Shown here: positions 43,001 through 51,194 of the stretch, one piece after another
Numbering within the stretch: position 1 is the first letter of the stretch
How the letters are laid out: each line of letters starts with the position of its first letter
Source of the DNA: UBA10518 sp022837185
GTDB lineage: Bacteria > Desulfobacterota > Desulfobulbia > Desulfobulbales > Desulfobulbaceae
DNA: 64,000 bases
Direction: 5' to 3'
NCBI GenBank assembly: GCA_034007705.1
Contig: JAVEQK010000012.1
Span: forward strand, 17,648 to 81,647
The notes under the pieces: model-generated
The model's input: the letters and a program-made list of their open reading frames with translations, nothing else
Told to the model about the DNA's origin: nothing
Database searches by the model: none
Made by a program: the position numbers and the translations under genes

Positions 43001-43903
43001 AAGGGCGAGGGCATCAAGGTTGTCAAGTACGACCAGACCGTGGACAACCTGGCCGACGCCAGCTGGACCAACCCCTACGAAGACGCCCGCGCTCACCGAG
43101 GCATCATCAAGGGCAACAACGTCTTCCTGGCCTACGACTATACTCCCAACTGGGCGGCGGCGCGCAATGCGCATGACAAGTATGACCTGTTCATTCGCCG
43201 CTCTTTTGACGGCGGCCAGACCTGGACGACGGATCCAGTCCCAATGACGGCAGAAGGAAATGACCCTCTTTTGAACGACGAGGTCTGCCATACACGGATT
43301 TGGAAGGATTACACAAGCGTCTCCTCGGAGGCGGAATCCAATCAGAAGGAGACGTATGAAGAGACGGTCTGCTTTGGACCGGGCGTATTCGAGCCGGCGC
43401 GCAACATGTCCCAGCTTAAGAACAACAAGCTGAGCGTGATCGAGCCGCGGCTGGTCGGGACCCCGGGTACGCCGCCTGAGGTTGTTTATCCAGAGGATAA
43501 TCAAGACGAGAACGTCTACTGGGTCACCTTTGGTACATCGACCAACGTGCCCAAGCTCCACGGCAACAACAACGAGGACGAGGAGGAAGAGGAGGCGGCT
43601 CCGGCCGACCTCTACTACACCTTCACCCGCGACCGTGGCCAGACCTACTATAAGCGCCTATGGGAGGTCAATCCCGACAGCTCAGGCAACTATGCCGGCC
43701 AGATAGTGGAGCGGTACGACTACCTGGCCAAGGGCGATCCGGAGCAGGGCGAGGCCCAGATCCGGATGACCCCGGACGGCTCGCGGTTCTACGCGGTCTG
43801 GAACCAGGATGGAGAAGAGGGCAGCGACTGCTGGTTCCGACGCATCATGAGCCCGGACTTCCCGCAGAACGTGGCAGCACCGGAACCAGAACCATGGGAG
43901 TAA
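40010..43903 (+). CDS. Giant secreted Asp-box protein A
   Basis: 1297 aa. Residues 1-26 are a signal peptide (cleavage after ANA). Residues 195-280 form a domain known from bacterial surface lipoproteins (PVSGLGVMTPSNAGLTDDAG, SPLDLF, VINMARLLQSLDCDG). From about residue 355 (NSMFRKNISKTP) to the end the protein is homologous to protein B, 200 bp downstream. It has three Asp-box (BNR) hairpins, DDGKTWKR near 438, DGGQTWTT near 1067 and DRGQTYYK near 1208, suggesting a sialidase-like propeller. Calcium-type loops (DTDGDGVAEP, DENDNGIPDL) also occur. A conserved block reads ERLTSGRRD ... WQEDPDGVRPGE ... GHGWSGATTNHKTD. There is no LPXTG or PEP-CTERM tail. The function is unknown; no catalytic residues can be assigned. 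AGGGGG precedes the ATG. Confidence 0.85.
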   Translation: MSKRKLFIWLALVVTTLFLFQPQANAQQNQYKGPGLYQAPLITQTLERVGVVSVCNTGKEFRVRLAGTPPWQFKAIHIYVGNDPVPATKKGNLIPGKFNYKVNRDNDDSYELILNLKDDLGFSWGMPYRHLREQNIAVHVGMMNRDTNVGEAAWAYSGMGSSMEDEVIDPVLYSDFPGVGKGWSFTYLLTHPMRGHFHDAPVSGLGVMTPSNAGLTDDAGGFEYFPDEWAAFYIGRYLLGSTIADHRVSPLDLFESSDTNDVEVINMARLLQSLDCDGVQKSGIQITPGTVSAFETVMAEEEIEFLDFYNSEEIDGIIDAVVASASGECTGMEVVSAEDAKAHLEEQLNNSMFRKNISKTPVMGTSKSKLDLMPVLVPATKANDDPVMSEETGASGIDYYDENGEYLYTREKVRPLVSVYADEVPEPGGSDTFGAISRDDGKTWKRMNLSRSGDRSSFTLANGLDFYGEVKKPNLKVKGNYVLAVWQSKFCRGGRPTYSIQKCPDTDGDGVAEPCIVCKGEGENEHCDWDDPSDDIYYEDDIWGVGGPQRSHDYTEDGFPEVGELPFYCLWVCRGTVDEVTGDISWRKPERLTSGRRDVWQVAVNGAKDVGFGVIWQEDPDGVRPGEMAGPGHGWSGATTNHKTDIWYASISWDDFAPIDENFSPNGDPEHSFDDPEWTTNRPMPLVPFPLPIRLSDNDTCNTDNLKIELDGNGLPIEDADGNWIPVMDEDGKHAGTHRYAYMIDENDNGIPDLCAGFHTFINEQGATKNVCITEDGRLLDGDTGASRPNLMYMPYKKPNGTQSAWVAIVYEETKGVGGGAPDHTGEPPYGGEDIKPDSGKNVIYHSFEFNSPVKVSGGDIVNLPAQDEEGNLLYLIDYETGELVLDYLGQPQLAYENARRPRMLVQPPGQAGNSGTVMVLVYKQGEEGKGRQSDIFLRRVNKKLHPGGNPFAFQNFACNQTVLADNGQTVCVEGALNMSSVTPTEYWENPDQDDQAKGEGIKVVKYDQTVDNLADASWTNPYEDARAHRGIIKGNNVFLAYDYTPNWAAARNAHDKYDLFIRRSFDGGQTWTTDPVPMTAEGNDPLLNDEVCHTRIWKDYTSVSSEAESNQKETYEETVCFGPGVFEPARNMSQLKNNKLSVIEPRLVGTPGTPPEVVYPEDNQDENVYWVTFGTSTNVPKLHGNNNEDEEEEEAAPADLYYTFTRDRGQTYYKRLWEVNPDSSGNYAGQIVERYDYLAKGDPEQGEAQIRMTPDGSRFYAVWNQDGEEGSDCWFRRIMSPDFPQNVAAPEPEPWE

Positions 43904-43948
43904 TAGGACGAGCCCTGGCGTAAGCAACGACTATAACCAATAACGAAG

Positions 43949-43988
43949 GGATCCCGACGGGTATGAGCCAGGGAAGTACCCGGGATCC
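43949..43988 (+). other. Hairpin between the two giant secreted protein genes (first)
   Basis: GGATCCC/GGGATCC with inner GGGTA/TACCC forms a nested stem of about 12 bp starting 46 bp after the stop of protein A. There is no T run, so it is more likely an mRNA-processing or stabilising structure than a terminator. Confidence 0.5.
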
Positions 43989-44020
43989 GAGAATCCGACA
44001 CCATAACCACAGGACAAGTC

Positions 44021-44063
44021 CTGACGGGAGCGGCGGCTTCACCGGTCGCACCGCCCCCGTCAG
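44021..44063 (+). other. Hairpin between the two giant secreted protein genes (second)
   Basis: CTGACGGG at 44021 pairs with CCCGTCAG at 44056, and GCGG/CCGC extends the stem inside. It lies about 40 bp before the start codon of protein B. It could set the ratio of the two proteins from a shared transcript; no T run follows. Confidence 0.5.
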
Positions 44064-44104
44064 GCAATTTGCACCCCCAAGACCGGTGAAGGAGGCAGAG
44101 GTCT

Positions 44105-47100
44105 ATGAAGTTCATACAACGATCGCTGATGGGCATGGGCATGCTCATGCTGTGCACGGGGGGCGCTGTCGCTGATGACGGGGAGATGTTCCGCAAAAAT
44201 GTCTCCAGCACGCCGGACCTGGAGACGGAGTTTGCGGCCATCCGCATGCTGCCGCTCTATGTGCCGGCGCAGACCTCGGGTGAAACCCTGCTGACGGAAG
44301 GCATCGATTACATCAAAGCAGATGGAACTATCGCAGAAAACCGCCTGTTGGCCCGACCGCTGATCACCCACTACACCGACGGGCACGTGGAGGGCATCGA
44401 TGAGGAGGGCTACGGCGGCTTCCCGGGCCACGGTAAGCGTGACGCTTACGGAGCGGTCAGCCTTGACGACGGCGCCACCTGGAAGCGCACCAACCTCTCC
44501 AAATCCGCGGAACTGTCGTCCATCAAGATAAAGGTGGGGAAGAAATGGGTCCCCTATCCGGGCGATGTGGGCCGGACCTTTGCCGCATCGGACGGCAACA
44601 AGGTGCTGATTACCTGGGTGAGCCGCTACTGCGGCGGCGGCAGCCCGAACTATGCAATGGATAATGACACGGAGCGCGCGGCGCTCGCGACGTACCTGGA
44701 GGGGACAGGAACAATCACGAATGCAGCGGCGTGCACCGACGGGGACCTGATAGGTACGCCCTGTCTTTATCTCGAGGACCACTTCGGCGTTGCGGGCTCG
44801 CAGGGGTCTTCGGACCTGGCCGATGAGGGCTTTCCCCTGATCGGCGTGCTTCCATACGCCTGCGTCTGGACTGCACGCGGAGTCATCAACCCGCCTGGGG
44901 ATGACGGTTTGAGCACTTTTACCTGGTTCAAGGCCGAGCGGTTGACTTCCGGCAGGCGTGACGCCAACCGGCCCGAAGCGGCCTGCGTCAAGGGAGCCGG
45001 CTGTGTCGTCACCTGGCAGGAGGACCCGGAAGGGATCCGGCCCGGTGAGGGCGAAGGACCGGGCGAAGGGTGGAGCGGCGCCATCGCCCATCATCAGACC
45101 GACACCTGGTATTCCTACATCGATTGGGACGACTTCGATCTGGTCAGCGAGGATGGAACCTATGGAACACGTGTACCCCTGGTTGACTACCTCGGTGAAA
45201 CCGCTCCGCAGGCAGGAGTGCCGATGTCGATACCGGTGCGCCTGACCGACAACGCCATGTGCACTGCCATGGATGGTGATGCACCCACAAGCGATCCGTA
45301 TTGCTACGCCGATTTCGACGGCAGCGGGACCCCTGATTTTTGTGCCGGCTATGTAACCGTCAGCATCGAGGTTCCCGACGAAGGCGGGGAGGCGGAGAAT
45401 CACGATGTCAACATGTGCGTCACAGAGGACGGCCGTCTGCTGCGCGGCAATACTGCCGCCACGCGCGCCCGTCTGGGTCTGCACGGATATTCATCGACAT
45501 GCGCCTACGACCCGCTCAATCCCGATGCCTGTCCCATCGACAGTGCCTGGTTCTCCATGGCCTATGAGGAGAACAAGGGACTCGGCGAGGATGGAGAGGA
45601 GGAAGCCACCTCCGAAGACCTGATCGAGAAGGTTGATATGGGCAAGAACGTCTGGTATCACACCTTTGACATGTTCAAGCCCGAACTGGTCTCCCAGGGC
45701 CTGATGTTGAACCAGCCTGCGGTTTATAAGGAAGATTTCACCAATCCTGAAAGCTTTCTCACCCAGGACACATCTCTCGGCTACAACTTCTACCAAATCG
45801 ATCCTGATCCGATATATGAAGCCCAGGCAGGTATCGAAACAACGCTCTACCAGTCCGAGATCTCCCGGCGGCCGAGCCCGATCTCCCAGGATTGGTACGA
45901 TGCAGGCAACAGCGGCACGGTGGCCTTCCAGTTGTGGAAGCAGGGCATCATCCGGCGCGGCGGCCCGGCCGACATCATGGGCCGGCGCTTCGTGATTCCG
46001 GAGGGATTTATTGCCACTACGGACAACCCGTATGACTACGCCAACATGGCCTGTGACACCTGGGCCTTTACCGACGGATCCAACCCCCGCTACGTCAAGG
46101 GCATGTGCGCTTCGCCGGCGATCAACATCTCTGGCAACACAATCCTCACCGGCGAATGCGGCGACGCGGCAGCCTGCCTTGACGCCTTCTCTTTCAACGA
46201 ATACTTCGACGACTTCCTCGGCGGAGAAGGAGGGACTCCGTCGGAAGGGATCGCCAAGATCTGGACCTGGCAGCAGTACGGACCAAACTACGGCGGCACG
46301 ACAACAACCCAGGAGGGCGCTCCGGCAGACGGGACGAATCTCAATGACGTCTCCTGGGAAAACCCCTATGACGTGGCCAAGGGGCACCGGGGTTTCATGG
46401 CCGGCGACATGATCATGGCCATCTACGCCTGGTCGCCCAACTGGCTGGCCAACACGGTAGGCCACGACAACTACAATCTCTACGCCCGCCGTTCGTTTGA
46501 CGGCGGCCGGACCTGGAGCACGCTGCCGGCAAGCTTCTCCCACACCGACGGCATCACCTACTCGGGAAGCGGTACCTACACGTGTGAGTGGATGGGCCCC
46601 GCAGGCTCAGTAACCGAATATCCTGTCTGCGTGGATTACGCCGCCGGCGACTTCGAGCAGGCGCGCAACCTGTCCCAGTTGGTCGGCACCCAGGAGACCA
46701 TTCTCGATCCGCGCTATTCGCCGACCACCCGCAGCATCACCGAGGCCTCGGTTTCCACCGCCTCTTTGCCCACAGGCTTCAGTTCGGGCGAATGCACCGG
46801 TGAAGAGAGCGCTGTGTGCGACGACACCCGCGATCCCTCGCGCTTCTTCATCGTCTACGAGACCGGCGACAACACAACAGTCGCCTTTGGCGAGGCCGAA
46901 CCTCTCGACCTGTTCTACAGCCGTGCGGTCGAGTGGGGAGACCACTACCTGGTGTGGCAGGAAGATTCGAACGATCTCTGCCTTCCTGGAACAATCACCG
47001 ATAATAATGGTGAAACAGGTCTTTTCTGCAACGAATTCGAGGCTCTCGAGGGGAGCGCCCTGTCCGAGTCGGGTGAAGCGTCCATTACCGCCAGTCCGGG

Positions 47101-47317
47101 CGGGCAGTTCTACTACGCGGTCTGGAATCAGATAGATTTTGACAGGGACGGCAACGAGATCTGCTCCGACGTCTGGTTCCGGAGGGTCCTGTTCCTGGAC
47201 GACTATGTCCCGACGGTCGATGAGGGCTCCGACCCCGGCGGTGATGGTGGAGATCCTAATCCTCCAGACACACCTCCAGGAAAAGACAAAAACGTGAAAA
47301 CTAAAAAGGTCAAATAA
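44105..47317 (+). CDS. Giant secreted Asp-box protein B
   Basis: 1070 aa with a signal peptide (cleavage after GAVA). The mature protein begins near MFRKNVSSTPDLETEF, the point where protein A's shared part begins, so B is protein A without its extra N-terminal domain. Asp-boxes DDGATWKR (near 121) and DGGRTWST (near 799) and the block ERLTSGRRD ... WQEDPEGIRPGE ... GEGWSGAIAHHQTD are conserved. A calcium-type loop DFDGSGTPDFCAGY matches DENDNGIPDLCAGF of A. It ends in a Gly/Asp/Pro-rich linker and a lysine-rich tail (KDKNVKTKKVK), perhaps for attachment to an anionic surface. GGAGG precedes the ATG. The role is unknown. Confidence 0.85.
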   Translation: MKFIQRSLMGMGMLMLCTGGAVADDGEMFRKNVSSTPDLETEFAAIRMLPLYVPAQTSGETLLTEGIDYIKADGTIAENRLLARPLITHYTDGHVEGIDEEGYGGFPGHGKRDAYGAVSLDDGATWKRTNLSKSAELSSIKIKVGKKWVPYPGDVGRTFAASDGNKVLITWVSRYCGGGSPNYAMDNDTERAALATYLEGTGTITNAAACTDGDLIGTPCLYLEDHFGVAGSQGSSDLADEGFPLIGVLPYACVWTARGVINPPGDDGLSTFTWFKAERLTSGRRDANRPEAACVKGAGCVVTWQEDPEGIRPGEGEGPGEGWSGAIAHHQTDTWYSYIDWDDFDLVSEDGTYGTRVPLVDYLGETAPQAGVPMSIPVRLTDNAMCTAMDGDAPTSDPYCYADFDGSGTPDFCAGYVTVSIEVPDEGGEAENHDVNMCVTEDGRLLRGNTAATRARLGLHGYSSTCAYDPLNPDACPIDSAWFSMAYEENKGLGEDGEEEATSEDLIEKVDMGKNVWYHTFDMFKPELVSQGLMLNQPAVYKEDFTNPESFLTQDTSLGYNFYQIDPDPIYEAQAGIETTLYQSEISRRPSPISQDWYDAGNSGTVAFQLWKQGIIRRGGPADIMGRRFVIPEGFIATTDNPYDYANMACDTWAFTDGSNPRYVKGMCASPAINISGNTILTGECGDAAACLDAFSFNEYFDDFLGGEGGTPSEGIAKIWTWQQYGPNYGGTTTTQEGAPADGTNLNDVSWENPYDVAKGHRGFMAGDMIMAIYAWSPNWLANTVGHDNYNLYARRSFDGGRTWSTLPASFSHTDGITYSGSGTYTCEWMGPAGSVTEYPVCVDYAAGDFEQARNLSQLVGTQETILDPRYSPTTRSITEASVSTASLPTGFSSGECTGEESAVCDDTRDPSRFFIVYETGDNTTVAFGEAEPLDLFYSRAVEWGDHYLVWQEDSNDLCLPGTITDNNGETGLFCNEFEALEGSALSESGEASITASPGGQFYYAVWNQIDFDRDGNEICSDVWFRRVLFLDDYVPTVDEGSDPGGDGGDPNPPDTPPGKDKNVKTKKVK

Positions 47318-47328
47318 AAGTCGGAGAA

Positions 47329-47353
47329 GGGGTCAAGTCTTTGCTTGACCCCT
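47329..47353 (+). repeat. Gene-end palindrome, copy 1
   Basis: GGGG + TCAAGTCTTTGCTTGA + CCCCT begins 12 bp after the stop of protein B in sense orientation. Here the arms extend to a 10-bp perfect stem (GGGGTCAAG.../...CTTGACCCC). Confidence 0.85.
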
Positions 47354-47550
47354 CTCAACCGCAACAGGCACTGCCGGCGTCGTGAGCCGGTCGAAAAGGA
47401 GGTGAGGTGGGGTCGAGTAATTGTCAAGGAGAAATTGAGGAATGAGGGAAAGCGGGAGTCGGCCCCCTTCCGATCACGGAATCACGAGGGAAGAGAGGGG
47501 AGGGGGTCTGCATCCGCTGTAGTGTTTTCAGGGAAAAAGGAGGATACGCC

Positions 47551-47832
47551 ATGAAAAATCTGTTCGCCATGTTAGCAATTGCCGCCATCATGACCCTGCC
47601 TGCCGGCCCGATGCTGGATGCCGGTAAGGCGGCCGATGCCGGTACGATCATCGCCAAGAAGGGAGATCCCAGCGGCCCGGGAGGATGGAAGGACGCTCCC
47701 AAGCCCCCCGGCTGGAGCAAATCGAAGAAAACCAGCAAGCTGGAAGTCCTGCCCGGCAGTGTGATCATGTCCAAAGGCAGCGGCGATAATCGGCCCAGTC
47801 CTCCAGGCTGGTCAGGCAAAAAAGGTAAATAA
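47551..47832 (+). CDS. Small secreted basic protein with PPGW motifs
   Basis: 93 aa, with a strong ribosome site (AGGAGG, 6-nt spacing). A signal peptide covers about residues 1-28. The mature part is short, basic and low in complexity, with two PxPPGWS elements (APKPPGWSKSKK and PSPPGWSGKKGK) about 35 residues apart. No family is recognised. It follows the two giant secreted proteins in the same direction and shares the gene-end palindrome, so it may belong to the same secreted set. Confidence 0.7.
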   Translation: MKNLFAMLAIAAIMTLPAGPMLDAGKAADAGTIIAKKGDPSGPGGWKDAPKPPGWSKSKKTSKLEVLPGSVIMSKGSGDNRPSPPGWSGKKGK

Positions 47833-47846
47833 ACGTCCTGTGAAAA

Positions 47847-47869
47847 GGGGTCAAGTCTTTGCTTGACTC
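47847..47869 (+). repeat. Gene-end palindrome, copy 2
   Basis: GGGG + TCAAGTCTTTGCTTGACTC begins 15 bp after the stop of the small secreted protein gene, in sense orientation. Confidence 0.85.
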
Positions 47870-48023
47870 ATGTTGATTCCTGGCGTTTTCCAGGGGGAAA
47901 TATCTCAGTTCATTTTCTTCCCATTTGTCCGAATTCTTCCCCCTTGAAGGAACGACCCAAAACACATATCATAAAAAAAGGGTGTTATCCCTGCCAACTC
48001 CCACCAGTCTGATTCAGGAACAA

Positions 48024-48392
48024 ATGCTTACTGCCGCCGCACTACCTTCATTCAAGCAGTGCACCAGATGCGGGAGCACGTGGATCGACTGTACGGACTT
48101 CCTGTCGGATCCTTCCGTGAATCTGCGCGCCTACCAGGTGTCGTTCGAGGAGCTGGAGGCGGGCATTTTTCTGTTTGATCATTCCTGCAGGGCCTCCCTT
48201 TCCATCGCCGTCGGCGATTTCTCCCACCTTTCTGACGGCCCGGTCTTTGAGGAACGGGCCGTTGGCACCGATGAATGCCCCGGGTACTGCCTGAAAAGAA
48301 CCAATTTTGACCGATGCCCCGTCAGGTGCGAATGCGCGTATATCCGGGAAGTGCTGCAGATAATTAAAATCTGGCCGAAAAATGCAGGGTAA
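48024..48392 (+). CDS. Cysteine-rich protein, paralog A
   Basis: 122 aa, cytoplasmic by sequence (no signal peptide). The ATG at 48024 follows AGGAACAA. The eight cysteines of the family are present: CxxC near the N-terminus (KQCTRC), HSC in the middle, CPGYC, and CPVRCEC near the end, with one extra cysteine (DCTDF). Conserved blocks are FLSDP, SFEELEAGIFLFDHSC, GPVFEERAVGTDECPGYC and CAYIREVLQIIKIWPK. The cysteine spacing suggests metal or Fe-S binding. I know no function for this family. A paralog lies on the other side of norCB (52792) and a deleted copy at 57307. Confidence 0.8.
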   Translation: MLTAAALPSFKQCTRCGSTWIDCTDFLSDPSVNLRAYQVSFEELEAGIFLFDHSCRASLSIAVGDFSHLSDGPVFEERAVGTDECPGYCLKRTNFDRCPVRCECAYIREVLQIIKIWPKNAG

Positions 48393-48560
48393 TGGGAGAA
48401 GCCTGACGTGGGTACGATGTCCCTGTCCTCGGGGAACACGTCAAACCGGATGGTTCCGTTCAATCAACCGCTCCGCCCGCTCCAGGAAAAGACGAAATGG
48501 AAAAATTGAATACCAACACGGCTGAAAATTGACTCATTGGCAAGAATATTTGTATTGTTT

Positions 48561-48588
48561 TTGTGATAACAGATAGAAGAAGTATAAT
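48561..48588 (+). promoter_or_regulatory. Sigma-70-type promoter of the HD-domain gene
   Basis: TTGTGA (48561-48566), a 16-bp spacer and a perfect TATAAT (48583-48588) lie about 100 bp before the start of the HD-domain gene in an AT-rich stretch. Confidence 0.6.
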
Positions 48589-48684
48589 AAACAAAGCGTG
48601 TGCGGGTCCTGACGAGAGTGTAGACAGGCGCCAGGATAAAAATCACCGAGGATTCCTTCTTTCAACCGAGATGGGGATGAATCC

Positions 48685-49590
48685 ATGGAGCTGGTTGTCA
48701 AATATCCGGTTTATGACCTGGATAATCAGTTGCTGGTTCGGGAGGGAACTGAGCTTACCTCCGATTTTATGGACGATTTCTGCCGGGAAAAAAGGAGAAA
48801 ACACCCCTTTGCCCGCCTGTTTGAATATGGGGATGTACAAAAGGACCTGCTGAACGAATTTCTCATTCCCCCCTACGATGTGATTTTCTCCCGGGAAGAA
48901 ACAAGGACCAGGGTGTTGGGACTGCTGGCGGACGTAGCTCTGCCGATGCCTGTCTTCCGAATGATGGATTACTTCCGGAACAATGATTTCCACACCTATC
49001 GCCACATGCTGATCATTTCCGCCCTGACGACACTTATCCTGGACGATCTTGCTCCTCGGAAAGGCAATTCGGCAAAAGAATGCACGCATTTCGGACCGTT
49101 GCACGATCTGGGCAAATATACCGTTCCGCTGCCCATCCTGATGAAGGAAACACCCCTGACCGCCAGGGAGCAGGACAGACTGAAGCATCATGCCGTCGCC
49201 GGCTATGTCCTGGTGAGTCATTACCTCGGGGACCATGGCGGCCTCTCCTCGCTGATTGCCCTTGATCACCACGAGCGGCGCAATGGCACCGGCTATTCCA
49301 GGGGCATTGAGCTGCTGAATCTGGTCGTGGAGGTGACCACGGTCTGCGACATCTACGATGCCCTGGTTGCCCGCAGACCCTATCGACCGGTTTCCTTCGA
49401 CAACCGGACCGCCCTGGAGGAGCTGACATCGATGGCCCGGCGGGGAGAAATCGGCTGGGCGCCGGTCCGGGCGCTGGTGGCGTACAACAGGAAGAAAAAG
49501 ACCAGCGTGGAGGAGGTCGCTGTTTCGCTGGAGCGCCGGGGCAGCCCGCCGCGGCAGAATGTCTACGGCATGCTGTCCGAGGAAGAATGA
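48685..49590 (+). CDS. HD-GYP-like phosphohydrolase with altered GYP motif
   Basis: 301 aa. Residues 1-100 form an N-terminal domain without named motifs. The C-terminal 190 residues are an HD domain: TYRHMLI, GPLHDLGKYTVP, DRLKHHAVAGY and ALDHHERRNGTGYSRG, then VVEVTTVCDIYDALVARRPYRP. This is the full HD-GYP set, which degrades cyclic di-GMP, except that GYP reads GYS. Activity may be kept, since the metal ligands are present. With the PilZ protein 9 kb upstream it suggests cyclic di-GMP signalling in this region. GGGG lies upstream of the ATG. It converges on norB. Confidence 0.8.
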   Translation: MELVVKYPVYDLDNQLLVREGTELTSDFMDDFCREKRRKHPFARLFEYGDVQKDLLNEFLIPPYDVIFSREETRTRVLGLLADVALPMPVFRMMDYFRNNDFHTYRHMLIISALTTLILDDLAPRKGNSAKECTHFGPLHDLGKYTVPLPILMKETPLTAREQDRLKHHAVAGYVLVSHYLGDHGGLSSLIALDHHERRNGTGYSRGIELLNLVVEVTTVCDIYDALVARRPYRPVSFDNRTALEELTSMARRGEIGWAPVRALVAYNRKKKTSVEEVAVSLERRGSPPRQNVYGMLSEEE

Positions 49591-49654
49591 AGGTCGAAAG
49601 GGTCCTCGAGGGACGCTATTGACTACGTTGACTAAACCCGGCTTCGCCGGAAGT

Positions 49655-49705
49655 TTGCAGTTGGCAGCGTTCCACCCCGTGCTGCGGGGACGATTGAGGA
49701 GAAAA
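49655..49705. repeat. Short repeat unit shared with islands 1 and 4
   Basis: TTGGCAGCGTTCCACCCC then GTGCTGCGGGGACGATTGAG closely matches 24914-24950 and, inverted, about 3800-3840. It lies between the HD-domain gene and norB. Confidence 0.65.
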
Positions 49706-49785
49706 ACATGTTTGTGCACCCGACCTGCATATGCGGGCAAGGGGTTTGCCGGGGAGGCAAGCGAACGAAGTGAGAAGAACGGGAA

Positions 49786-49835
49786 GGGCAGGGCCTGTCC
49801 TTGACTCCCTGGGGAGCCAACAACGGACCCTGCCC
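49786..49835 (-). terminator. Large hairpin downstream of norB
   Basis: GGGCAGGG and CCCTGCCC form a perfect 8-bp stem enclosing a smaller CTCCC/GGGAG hairpin, starting 11 bp after the norB stop. It lacks a T run; it may act as a bidirectional end structure for the convergent norB and HD genes. Confidence 0.5.
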
Positions 49836-49846
49836 AGTGACAGTGT

Positions 49847-51181
49847 TTAGGCGGTTTGCATCGCCGGCCGCAGGGTAAAGAGGTGGTAAACCGTGGTGAT
49901 CGCTCCGGCCAGAAAGACAAGGCCCAGGACGATGGCGGTCTTGAACCAGAACATCATGGACATGTGCGCGGTCATGTAGCCGATGTCAAGAAAGCGCTCC
50001 AGGTAGACCTGGAGGATGCCGGCGACACCGAAGACCAGGCAGAGGAAAAACATCGACACGCCCATGGTCCAGAAACCCCAGTGGCCGGCCTTGGCGTCAT
50101 ATTTCTCAATGCCCTTGAATTGCGGCATGGCGAAATAAAAGACGGTCAGGTTCAGCAGGGCGTAGGCCCCGAAAAAGGCCATGTGGCCGTGTGAGACGGT
50201 TATCTGGCTGCCGTGCGTATAGTAGTTGATGGGCGGCAGGGTATGGATGAAGCCCCAGACGCCCGCGCCGACAAAGTGATAGAGGGCCAGGCCGACGATG
50301 TATATCCAGATCAGGCGGTTGACGATGGGGTTTTTCCGCTCGCGGATGTGCAGCCAGGTATCGACAACCATCAGCAGGATGGGCAGCGGCTCCAGGGCGC
50401 TGAATATGCCGCCCCACCAGAGCCAGTAATCGGGCGCCCCGATCCAGTAGTAATGGTGGCCGGTGCCGACGATGCCGGTAAACAGAAAGAGGCCTGTCTC
50501 GACGTAGAGCCATTTTTCCACCACCTTGCGCTCGACGCCGGTGACCCGGAGGATGATGAAGGCGATGATCGCGGCGGTGATCAGTTCCCAGGCTCCCTCG
50601 ACCCACAGATGGATGACCCACCACCAGTAATAGTAATCGGCATTGAGGCTGGAGTAGAACGGTATGCCGAACAGGTACATGAGGGCGAGGAACAGGACCC
50701 CGCCGACCAGCATCCACTGCAGGACCGAACGCTTCTCCGCCCGCAGCACGGTCATGAGGATGTTGTAGAGAAAGAGCAGGGCGGCGACGACAATGACCAG
50801 ATCCAGGGGTACAGGTATTTCGAGCAGCGGCTTGCCCTGGGTCCAGCCGAAGAGAAAACCCACCACGGCGGCAACGGCGGCGGCGGCGAACAGGATGAGC
50901 TGCAGCCAGGCGATTTTCGTGCTGTGCAGTTCGCGTTCACATTCCGCCGGCAGGATGAAATAGGCCCCGCCCATGAAACCCAGCAGCATCCAGGCGACCA
51001 GAAGATTGGTATGAATTGCCCGGGTCGTGGCGAACGACAGCATGTCGACCAGTCCCTGGGGCAGGGTGAAGGCATAATTGGCGGCAAGCCACAGGCCGAG
51101 GACAACCTGCAGGATGAACAAAACAAGAGAAAGCTGCATGTACGGCAGCGCTACTTTCTGGCTTTGATATTCTATGGTCAT
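49847..51181 (-). CDS. norB: Nitric oxide reductase subunit B (cNOR type)
   Basis: 444 aa with about 12 membrane helices. It reduces two NO to N2O in the cytoplasmic membrane. The low-spin haem ligand His57 is in RAIHTNLLVAW. The FeB ligands are H191 (WVIHLWVEGAWELI) and H242/H243 (GTGHHYYWIGAP). E195 and E263 (SALEPLP) are the conserved glutamates of true NorB, and a further haem pair lies in the VSHGHMAFFGAYA region. The absence of the HPEVY tyrosine motif excludes a cytochrome oxidase. It follows norC by 13 bp. No norQ/norD helpers are in the window, so the role is probably NO detoxification rather than full denitrification. Confidence 0.95.
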   Translation of the reverse strand: MTIEYQSQKVALPYMQLSLVLFILQVVLGLWLAANYAFTLPQGLVDMLSFATTRAIHTNLLVAWMLLGFMGGAYFILPAECERELHSTKIAWLQLILFAAAAVAAVVGFLFGWTQGKPLLEIPVPLDLVIVVAALLFLYNILMTVLRAEKRSVLQWMLVGGVLFLALMYLFGIPFYSSLNADYYYWWWVIHLWVEGAWELITAAIIAFIILRVTGVERKVVEKWLYVETGLFLFTGIVGTGHHYYWIGAPDYWLWWGGIFSALEPLPILLMVVDTWLHIRERKNPIVNRLIWIYIVGLALYHFVGAGVWGFIHTLPPINYYTHGSQITVSHGHMAFFGAYALLNLTVFYFAMPQFKGIEKYDAKAGHWGFWTMGVSMFFLCLVFGVAGILQVYLERFLDIGYMTAHMSMMFWFKTAIVLGLVFLAGAITTVYHLFTLRPAMQTA

Positions 51182-51194
51182 CGGTTTCCCTCCT

